In this document: one piece after another, positions 7,207-12,243 of the stretch
Layout: each line of letters begins with the position of its first letter
Numbering within the stretch: the stretch's first letter is position 1
From: RGIG2707 sp045600065
Lineage (GTDB): Bacteria; Bacillota; Clostridia; Peptostreptococcales; Anaerovoracaceae
Assembly: GCA_045600065.1 (NCBI GenBank)
Contig: JAZRXE010000052.1
Coordinates: forward strand, 1-12,243
Direction: 5' to 3'
DNA length: 12,243 nt
Made by a program: the position numbers and the translations under genes
Notes under the pieces: generated by a model
Told to the model about the DNA's origin: nothing
What the model saw: the letters and a program-made list of their open reading frames with translations, nothing else
Databases searched by the model: none

Positions 7207-8142
7207 CTACCCTAAAACGCTTCCCGTTTCAATTCTGTTGCCCACAAGCCAGGCAGCTGCATCCATGGCTTTCTTTCCGGGCATCTGTATTTTTTTGAGA
7301 AGCAGAACACTTCCGTCTCCGCAGACTGCGGCGATGCCGTTTTTATCTGCCCTGATGACGGTTCCGGGGGCCGTCCCCGGCTCTGCCCTGAGCTCAGAGA
7401 CTTCAGCCTCATGGACCTTCATCATCTGACCGTTGTAAAAGGTATAGGCAATGGGCCAGCTGTACATTCCCAGCACATGATGCTCAAGATCCTCAGCGCT
7501 GCGGCTGAAATCGATCAGGCCCTCTTCCTTGGTGACCATGGCGGCATAGCTTGCCCTTTCGGGATCCTGAGGTATTCTTGAAGCCTTGCCCTGCTTCAGC
7601 AGAGGAAGCTGCTCCATGAGCAGCTCTGCACCCAGGTCGGCAAGCTCCGCAAACAGCTGTTCCGAGCTTTTTTTTGCCGTACTCACACAGGCAGAGGCTA
7701 TTATGTCTCCGCAGTCCAGCTCCGGGCCTACATACATAAGGGTAACGCCCGTGATCTCCCTGCCGTCCAGTACTGCCCTCTGGATAGGAGCGGCGCCTCT
7801 GTATTCGGGAAGCAGAGACCCGTGAATGTTTATGCAGCCCAGAGGGGCTATATCCAGTATGCTCTGAGGCAGCAGCTTGCCATAGGCCGCGACCACCATG
7901 ATATCGGGCTTAAAATCCGCAAGAGCCTGCACAAGCTCCGTGTTCCCCCTGAGCTTCTCCGGGCTGAGAACGGGAATGCCAAGCTCAAGAGCTCTCTGCT
8001 TCACCTCGCAGGGAGTCATTTTATTGCCCCTGCCTCTGGGTCTGTCGGCCTTGGTCACGGCAAGTATTTCGTGGCCGCCGTCATACAGAGCCTGAAGAGC
8101 GGGAACCGCAAAATCCGGGGTACCCATGTATACTATACGCAT
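7207..8142 (-). CDS. fmt: Methionyl-tRNA formyltransferase
   Basis: The enzyme formylates Met on initiator tRNA using 10-formyltetrahydrofolate, which prepares it for translation initiation. From the start used here it is 311 residues, normal for the family. It begins MRIVYMGTPDFAVP and holds the catalytic signature with Asn105 and His107 in INIHGSLLPEYRGAAPIQ, and Asp143 in ELDCGDI at 141-146. The C-terminal OB-fold domain (about 205-311) binds tRNA and starts after the YAAMVTKEEGLIDF segment. An in-frame ATG ten codons upstream (8172) lies inside the def coding sequence. AGAGGA 5 bases before 8142 and family alignment favour the shorter form. The start is one base after the def TAA, and the def-fmt pairing is conserved across bacteria because Def removes the formyl group that Fmt adds. 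Confidence 0.97.
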   Translation of the reverse strand: MRIVYMGTPDFAVPALQALYDGGHEILAVTKADRPRGRGNKMTPCEVKQRALELGIPVLSPEKLRGNTELVQALADFKPDIMVVAAYGKLLPQSILDIAPLGCINIHGSLLPEYRGAAPIQRAVLDGREITGVTLMYVGPELDCGDIIASACVSTAKKSSEQLFAELADLGAELLMEQLPLLKQGKASRIPQDPERASYAAMVTKEEGLIDFSRSAEDLEHHVLGMYSWPIAYTFYNGQMMKVHEAEVSELRAEPGTAPGTVIRADKNGIAAVCGDGSVLLLKKIQMPGKKAMDAAAWLVGNRIETGSVLG

Positions 8143-8143
8143 A

Positions 8144-8626
8144 TTATTCCTCTGTGTCTTCCTGCTCGTCATCTACCAGCTCGTGGACCTCTTTGGCCTT
8201 GCTGGTATAGACTATGCCGTCCAGATGGTCTATTTCATGGCTGAAGGCCCTTGCCAGAAGATCCGTTCCCTCGTAAACCACGGGCTTTCCGTTTCTGTCC
8301 AGAGCCTTGACTGTAACCTTGCCCGGGCGTTTTACCTTACCTGCCAGACCGGGTACGGAAAGGCATCCCTCCTCCTCCAGCTGCCAGCTTACAGTGCTTA
8401 CTATTTCGGGGTTGACCAGCTCGTAGAGCTTTCCGTCCACCTCGACTACCACTATCCTGCGCAGTATGCCCACCTGGGGAGCTGCCAGACCTACGCCGTT
8501 GGCATTTCTCATGGTCTCAGTCAGATCGTCGATTATCATCCGAACATGATCATTGACCTCCTTTACGGGCTTGCATACCTTGCCCAGGCCTTCGTCGGGT
8601 ACTGTGAGTATAGTTCTGATTGCCAT
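8144..8626 (-). CDS. def: Peptide deformylase
   Basis: This cytosolic metalloenzyme removes the formyl group from the N-terminal methionine of nascent proteins. The 160-residue product shows all three family motifs: GVGLAAPQVG at 44-53, EGCLSVP at 86-92 with metal-binding Cys88, and HEIDH at 130-134 giving the two metal-binding histidines (130, 134) and catalytic Glu131. The length is typical, with an acidic C-terminal tail (VDDEQEDTEE). The open frame reaches an ATG five codons upstream (8641), which overlaps the priA stop. GGAGGA 4 bases before 8626 and the usual N-terminus (MAIRTIL) favour the shorter form. The start lies 11 bases after priA and the stop one base before fmt, so the two are probably translated together. 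Confidence 0.97.
   Translation of the reverse strand: MAIRTILTVPDEGLGKVCKPVKEVNDHVRMIIDDLTETMRNANGVGLAAPQVGILRRIVVVEVDGKLYELVNPEIVSTVSWQLEEEGCLSVPGLAGKVKRPGKVTVKALDRNGKPVVYEGTDLLARAFSHEIDHLDGIVYTSKAKEVHELVDDEQEDTEE
8148..8153 (-). promoter_or_regulatory. Ribosome binding site that fixes the fmt start
   Basis: AGAGGA inside the final def codons sits 5 bases upstream of the ATG at 8142, supporting this start over the in-frame ATG at 8172. Confidence 0.7.
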
Positions 8627-8630
8627 AATT

Positions 8631-8636
8631 TCCTCC
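8631..8636 (-). promoter_or_regulatory. Ribosome binding site that fixes the def start
   Basis: GGAGGA begins two bases after the priA TGA and lies 4 bases upstream of the ATG at 8626. It excludes the in-frame ATG at 8641. Confidence 0.8.
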
Positions 8637-8637
8637 G

Positions 8638-10647
8638 TCATATGAATGAGTATGGATTGATGTCTGCAGTCAGCAGCGAGGCTCCGCCCTTGTCTGCCGC
8701 AAATATCCTTTTGTACATGTTTATAGCATCGGACACCTGCTTTCTCCGGACCGCCGGAGCCTTTACAAGTATCTGATATCTGAATCTGCCATCCTGCTTC
8801 CTGAGCACCGACGGTGCGGGGCCAAGCACGGGGATATCGCCTCCGAGGGCTTCCCTTAAGGCCTCAGCCGCCTTGATCGCTGATTTTTCTGCCTTTACCG
8901 CGTCTGCGTCTGATATTACAAGCTGAAAAATGTTGCTGAAGGGCGGATAACCCACTGCCCTTCTGACAGCTATCTCCTGACTGTAAAAGCTCTGATAATC
9001 CTGACTTGCCGCAGCCCTGACTGCCGGATGGGAAGGATTGAAGCTCTGTATCACCACAGTTCCCTGCTCCTGACCTCTGCCCGCTCTGCCTGCTGCCTGT
9101 GTGATCAGCTGAAAGCTGCGCTCCGCGCTCCGAAAATCCGGGATATTCAGACTGACATCGGCGCTGATCACCCCTACAAGGCCCACATTGGCAAAATCCA
9201 GGCCCTTGGCAACCATCTGGGTGCCAATGAGTATATCGGTTTTCCCGGCGGCAAAGCGCCTTAGAATTGCCTCCAGGCTGCCCTTTTTATTTACCGAATC
9301 CAGATCGACTCTTTCTATTCGAGCCCCGGGAAACAGCTCCGCTGCCTTTTCTTCTATCTGCTGGGTGCCTGCGCCGCTTCTGCCCATATGTGTTCCCGAG
9401 CAGGAGGGACAGCGCGACGGAAGTGCTGTCTTTCTGCCGCAATAGTGGCATATGCAGGCGCCCTCGTCCTTGTGATAGGTCATAGATATGCCGCATTCGG
9501 GACAGCTAACCACATATCCGCAATCCCTGCAGGAAACATAGGATGAATATCCCCGCCTGTTGAGGAAGAGTATCACCTGTTTTTCCCTGCTCAGACATTC
9601 TCTGATCCCGCTGCAAAGCTCCTCCGAAAACAGCTCGTTTCCGCCTCTTCTCAGCTCTGCGCCCATATCTGCTATCACGACCTTAGGCAAAGGTGTTTTA
9701 TTGTATCTTTCCTTGAGCTCTATTAGCCTGAAAATGCCCCGGCTGCTGCGGTAATAATCGGAAACCGAGGGCGTGGCGCTTCCCAGGATAAGCACCGCTC
9801 CGGAGCTCTGAGCTCTTTTGACGGCAACCTCCCTGGCATCGTATTTAGGACTCTGGTCGCTTTTATATGATGTCTCGTGTTCTTCGTCGAGGATTATAAG
9901 GCCTATGTCATTAAAAGGGGCAAAGACAGCAGATCTGGCCCCTATGACCAGGCTCACGCTGCCTGCCCTGATCTTTTCGTAGGCCGCGTCGCGCTGGGCC
10001 GGGGTCAGCTTGCTGTGTATCACCGCCACCTTGTCCTTACCGAAGCGGGCCATAAACCGGCTTACGGTCTGGGGAGTAAGCGATATTTCCGGAACCAGCA
10101 CTATGCCCTGCCTGCCGCTTTCTATGCATTCTGCCATAGCCCTGAGATACACCTCGGTCTTACCGGCTCCGGTAACCCCGTGAATAAGGAACATATCTCC
10201 GCTGCCGCTTCTTACCGCAGGCGTCAGGATGTCCATGGCCCTTTGCTGCTCCTCGTTGAGCAGCTTGGGCTCATCCGGCTCTACCTGAAGATCGGCAAAG
10301 GGATCCTTAGCCCTGCCGCTGCGCTCAAAGCCCGCAGGCAGAAAACAATTGACCGCCTCTATATATCTGCACAGATAACGCCTGTGCATCCACAGTGCCG
10401 TTTCCATGGCCTCCCGGCTTATGGAAAAATCCCCTATCTCTCTGATGCTCTTTATTTTTTCCGGTGCAAGGCCGCAAGGAGGCCGGTCGCTGACCGATGC
10501 CACATAGCCGTGAGTGATCCTGTTGTGCAGGCCGAAGCCCACCGTTACCCTCATCCCCGGCCTTATATCGTCCCGGCTGCAGGAATAGGTGTATATCTCG
10601 TCTGTGGCGTTTGAATTGTTGTCTATTACGATTCCCGCGTAGATCAT
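8638..10647 (-). CDS. priA: Primosomal replication restart helicase PriA
   Basis: PriA recognises stalled or repaired forks, unwinds the lagging strand and starts reloading of the replicative helicase. The 669-residue protein has an N-terminal 3'-end-binding domain (about 1-105), Walker A GVTGAGKTEVY at 157-167, DEEH at 254-257, GSATPS at 289-294, and four zinc-binding CxxC pairs (Cys373/376, 382/385, 400/403, 413/416). GTQMVAKGLDF near 475-485 and the arginine-finger motif QAAGRAGRG near 507-515 follow, then a C-terminal domain. The stretch between the N-terminal domain and the helicase is only about 30 residues, so the winged-helix domain seen in E. coli PriA seems absent. The ATG overlaps the queH stop by four bases (ATGA). 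Confidence 0.97.
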   Translation of the reverse strand: MIYAGIVIDNNSNATDEIYTYSCSRDDIRPGMRVTVGFGLHNRITHGYVASVSDRPPCGLAPEKIKSIREIGDFSISREAMETALWMHRRYLCRYIEAVNCFLPAGFERSGRAKDPFADLQVEPDEPKLLNEEQQRAMDILTPAVRSGSGDMFLIHGVTGAGKTEVYLRAMAECIESGRQGIVLVPEISLTPQTVSRFMARFGKDKVAVIHSKLTPAQRDAAYEKIRAGSVSLVIGARSAVFAPFNDIGLIILDEEHETSYKSDQSPKYDAREVAVKRAQSSGAVLILGSATPSVSDYYRSSRGIFRLIELKERYNKTPLPKVVIADMGAELRRGGNELFSEELCSGIRECLSREKQVILFLNRRGYSSYVSCRDCGYVVSCPECGISMTYHKDEGACICHYCGRKTALPSRCPSCSGTHMGRSGAGTQQIEEKAAELFPGARIERVDLDSVNKKGSLEAILRRFAAGKTDILIGTQMVAKGLDFANVGLVGVISADVSLNIPDFRSAERSFQLITQAAGRAGRGQEQGTVVIQSFNPSHPAVRAAASQDYQSFYSQEIAVRRAVGYPPFSNIFQLVISDADAVKAEKSAIKAAEALREALGGDIPVLGPAPSVLRKQDGRFRYQILVKAPAVRRKQVSDAINMYKRIFAADKGGASLLTADINPYSFI

Positions 10648-11240
10648 TGTTTTTCTCTGAGCTTTAAGGCTCTTTCAGCCCCGGAAAATATGCAGCCGCA
10701 ATAATCCTGCCTGTAAAGACCGTATTCGGCGGACATCTGTACGGATCGTCCGTATCCGTTCTTTTTCTTGTAATTGCCCGCCAGATACTCCACTCCGCTG
10801 TCTTGCTGAGCCTTGGCTCCGGCAGCGCAAAGCTTGTCATAATTCTTAAGTGGACTTATGGACAAAGAGCTGTCAAAGCAGTCAAAGCCCAGCTCCGCAG
10901 CCAGCCTTGCAGTGCTTTCTAACCGCATGGCAAAGCATACATCGCAGCGTCTTCCGCCCTCGGGCTCTGCCTCCAGACCTCTTACTGCCTCGAAATACTC
11001 AGAAGGCTGGTACTCGCCTTTAATAAGGTCAACATGATATCCGCTGCGCTGCTCGAATTCAGACAGAAAACGCTCCAGCTCTGCCAGCCTGAGTCCGTAT
11101 TCTTCGGGCTCCGTGATGTTGGGATTGTAATAATAGACCGTAACACGATGATACGGACAAAGCCTTTCCAGAACCGCGCTGCAGCAGGGAGCGCAGCAGG
11201 CATGGAGCAATATCGATTTTTCAGCTGATTGTTCGTCCAT
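10644..11240 (-). CDS. queH: Epoxyqueuosine reductase QueH
   Basis: QueH (DUF208) performs the last step of queuosine synthesis, reducing epoxyqueuosine to queuosine at the wobble position of GUN-anticodon tRNAs. It is the non-homologous, cobalamin-independent alternative to QueG. The 198-residue protein shows the family cysteines: HACCAPCC with Cys15, Cys16, Cys19 and Cys20, then RCDVCFAMRL with Cys99 and Cys102, and YCGC with Cys181 and Cys183. These bind an iron-sulfur cluster and a further metal centre. The YYYNPNI segment at 36-42 is also typical. It is the first gene of the long operon and overlaps priA by four bases. No Shine-Dalgarno site precedes the ATG, and a TATAAT ends only 8 bases before it. 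No other queuosine gene is in the window. Confidence 0.95.
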   Translation of the reverse strand: MDEQSAEKSILLHACCAPCCSAVLERLCPYHRVTVYYYNPNITEPEEYGLRLAELERFLSEFEQRSGYHVDLIKGEYQPSEYFEAVRGLEAEPEGGRRCDVCFAMRLESTARLAAELGFDCFDSSLSISPLKNYDKLCAAGAKAQQDSGVEYLAGNYKKKNGYGRSVQMSAEYGLYRQDYCGCIFSGAERALKLREKQ

Positions 11241-11248
11241 ATCTTTTG

Positions 11249-11277
11249 ATTATATCACAAAAAAACAGGCTTTGAAA
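11249..11277 (-). promoter_or_regulatory. Probable promoter of the queH-priA-def-fmt-rsmB-prpC-prkC-rsgA-rpe operon
   Basis: On the - strand a perfect TATAAT lies at 11254-11249, and TTTCAA (11277-11272) is 17 bases upstream as a weak -35. The -35 region falls inside the terminator hairpin of the preceding gene. The -10 box ends 8 bases before the queH ATG, so the transcript would have almost no leader. The -10 match is strong and the -35 match is poor. Confidence 0.5.
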
Positions 11278-11302
11278 AACGAGATATCATTTTTCAAAGC
11301 CT
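11259..11302 (-). terminator. Rho-independent terminator of the PrsW-like gene
   Basis: A 13-base perfect inverted repeat (11302-11290 with 11279-11267 on the - strand) with a 10-base loop is followed by a G and seven T (11265-11259). It lies 31 bases after the stop of the 11334-12044 gene and directly precedes the queH start, so it separates the two - strand units. Confidence 0.9.
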
Positions 11303-11333
11303 TTATTGAGATGATTTTCCGTCTGCCCTGCGG

Positions 11334-12044
11334 CTATACTATGTAGTGATCTGCTTCCGAAGATTTGTTGACAAGCACCACGCAGATGATGAACATCACT
11401 AAAATAAATACTCCGAACACTATGGTTGCCGAGGTAGTGGGCCAGCTTGCTATGAAATCGTATGCCCCATGTATCAGAGTGGGCATGATGAATGCTGCCT
11501 TGCGGCAGATCGAGGAATCCTCAAAGGCACCGGCATTCTCGTATTTTCTGGCTATTCCGTACCAGAAGCCCATGAACACGCCGTAGCAGGCATGGCCGGG
11601 AACCGCAGTCAGAGCTCTGATAAAGGCTGTGCCTATGCCGTACATCATAACATAGCTGATGTTCTCCCACAGGGCAAAGCCCAGAGAAACGAAGACCGCA
11701 TAAAGCATTCCGTCGAACTGGCAGTTGAACTGCGGGGAATTCCAGGTGCGAAGCTTGAGCAGCATATACTTGCAGCCCTCTTCGGCTCCGCCTACCACCA
11801 CAAAGTAGAGCAGCACGTTGTAGATTATCGTGTCGTACTCGAAGAAGCAGTTGAGAATAAAAGATCCAAGCTCCTCCAGCACTATTGCAGCCGCAGTGGA
11901 CAGTATGCCGAAAAGCACCAGGGTGCCCAGCAAGCCGAAGGACTCACTTTCCAGGGTATCCTTCTTCTCTATGTATACCATCAAGAAGATGGCCGGCAGC
12001 ACCGCCAGGGCGATGAGCACGGGATTTCCGTAATAATAATACAT
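11334..12044 (-). CDS. PrsW-family intramembrane metalloprotease
   Basis: The 236-residue protein is polytopic, with about seven or eight membrane segments, and carries the PrsW signature: GGAEEGCKY at 85-93 (Glu88, Glu89, Lys92), FDGMLYA at 110-116, ALWEN at 124-128, a conserved histidine at 151 in VPGHACYG, and HGAYDF at 192-197. In Bacillus PrsW performs site-1 cleavage of an anti-sigma factor (RsiW) in response to envelope stress; the family is broader, and the substrate here is unknown. No sigma or anti-sigma gene is next to it. GGAGGA (12051-12056) lies 6 bases before the ATG. It follows the tRNA genes on the same strand and has its own strong terminator. I see no convincing separate promoter, so read-through from the tRNAs is possible. 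I give no gene symbol because orthology to prsW is unproven. Confidence 0.88.
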   Translation of the reverse strand: MYYYYGNPVLIALAVLPAIFLMVYIEKKDTLESESFGLLGTLVLFGILSTAAAIVLEELGSFILNCFFEYDTIIYNVLLYFVVVGGAEEGCKYMLLKLRTWNSPQFNCQFDGMLYAVFVSLGFALWENISYVMMYGIGTAFIRALTAVPGHACYGVFMGFWYGIARKYENAGAFEDSSICRKAAFIMPTLIHGAYDFIASWPTTSATIVFGVFILVMFIICVVLVNKSSEADHYIV

Positions 12045-12067
12045 AGAATTTCCTCCGTATTTGTAAT

Positions 12068-12097
12068 AAGCAGACCCTTCAAAAGAAAGATCTGCTT
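12068..12097. repeat. Small inverted repeat between tRNA-Phe and the PrsW-like gene
   Basis: AAGCAGA (12068-12074) pairs with TCTGCTT (12091-12097) around a 16-base loop. On the - strand it follows the tRNA-Phe gene, so it could be a weak terminator or processing hairpin, but no proper T run follows. Low confidence in any function. Confidence 0.35.
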
Positions 12098-12105
12098 TTA
12101 GAACC

Positions 12106-12181
12106 TGGTGCCCAGAACCGGAATCGAACCAGTGACACGGGGATTTTCAGTCCCCTGCTCTACCGACTGAGCTATCTGGGC
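12106..12181 (-). tRNA. tRNA-Phe (anticodon GAA), CCA encoded
   Basis: The 76-base gene folds as a full cloverleaf. The acceptor stem GCCCAGA pairs with TCTGGGC, followed by discriminator A and an encoded CCA. The D-stem is GCTC/GAGC. The anticodon stem GGGGA/TCCCC encloses loop CTGAAAA with anticodon GAA. The T-arm is ACTGG-TTCGATT-CCGGT. It decodes UUU and UUC and is separated by 17 bases from the next tRNA upstream. Confidence 0.97.
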
Positions 12182-12198
12182 ACGGTATATGAAGTTTT

Positions 12199-12243
12199 TG
12201 GTGGGCCCTCCGGGACTTGAACCCAGAACCTGCCGGTTATGAG
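12199..12243 (-). tRNA. tRNA with CAT anticodon, probably elongator tRNA-Met (partial)
   Basis: Only the 3' part is inside the window: the full anticodon loop CTCATAA at the edge, the 3' strand of the anticodon stem CCGGC, the T-arm CTGGG-TTCAAGT-CCCGG, the acceptor 3' strand AGGGCCC, discriminator A and encoded CCA. The anticodon is CAT. Initiator tRNA usually has three C at stem positions 39-41; here they are CCG, so an initiator is unlikely. Elongator Met fits best, but a tRNA-Ile that reads AUA after lysidine modification cannot be excluded without the 5' half. Confidence 0.85.

Noticed and set aside
8143..8172. N-terminal extension of Fmt (MTSRKTQRNN)
   Set aside because: It overlaps the def coding end and ribosome binding site, and Fmt proteins begin at MRIVYMGTPDF.
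9877..10614. Long + strand open frame of 245 codons opposite priA
   Set aside because: It mirrors the helicase-coding strand and arises from codon bias in priA. The translated product is low in recognisable structure.
11469..12101. Open frame of 210 codons opposite the PrsW-like gene
   Set aside because: It is antisense to a gene with clear motifs and a GGAGGA site. The opposing frame is rich in His and Gln without a recognisable domain.
1..12243. CRISPR array, insertion sequence, prophage, toxin-antitoxin or defence system
   Set aside because: I found no spaced direct repeats, transposase-like motifs, target-site duplications or defence-type proteins. The window is packed with conserved housekeeping genes.

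Overview
The window reads as ordinary core chromosome of a low-to-mid-GC Gram-positive anaerobe, most likely a clostridial Bacillota (Firmicutes). The evidence is a PASTA-type Ser/Thr kinase with its PP2C partner, the priA-def-fmt-rsmB-prpC-prkC-rsgA-rpe gene order known from Bacillus and clostridia, a PrsW protease and GGAGG-type ribosome binding sites. Base composition looks close to half G+C by eye. I cannot fix the genus.

Layout. Positions 1-1416 are read on the + strand: the last codons of an unidentified gene, a strong terminator, a sigma-A-like promoter with rpsT (ribosomal protein S20) and its terminator, then a promoter and an unrecognised polytopic membrane protein. A hairpin near 1394-1415 separates this from everything to its right, all of which is on the - strand.

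The centre (11240 down to 1475) is a tightly packed housekeeping operon of nine genes. In transcription order it is queH (queuosine synthesis), priA (replication restart), def (peptide deformylase), fmt (Met-tRNA formyltransferase), rsmB (16S rRNA m5C967 methyltransferase), prpC (PP2C phosphatase), prkC (PASTA kinase), rsgA (30S maturation GTPase) and rpe (ribulose-phosphate 3-epimerase). Stops and starts overlap or lie within about 45 bases throughout. The theme is translation initiation, ribosome maturation and cell-wall-linked signalling: Fmt and Def add and remove the N-terminal formyl group, RsmB and RsgA act on the 30S subunit, and PrkC/PrpC form a reversible phosphorylation switch. RsgA homologues are known PrkC substrates in Bacillus.

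The right end holds a PrsW-like intramembrane protease gene (11334-12044) closed by a 13-bp terminator hairpin, a complete tRNA-Phe(GAA) and the 3' part of a CAT-anticodon tRNA, probably elongator tRNA-Met. No mobile element, CRISPR array or defence system is visible. The points most worth a second look are a PriA that appears to lack its winged-helix domain, a probable leaderless start for queH, the absence of rlmN between rsmB and prpC, an extra domain at the end of PrkC, and the unrecognised membrane protein.
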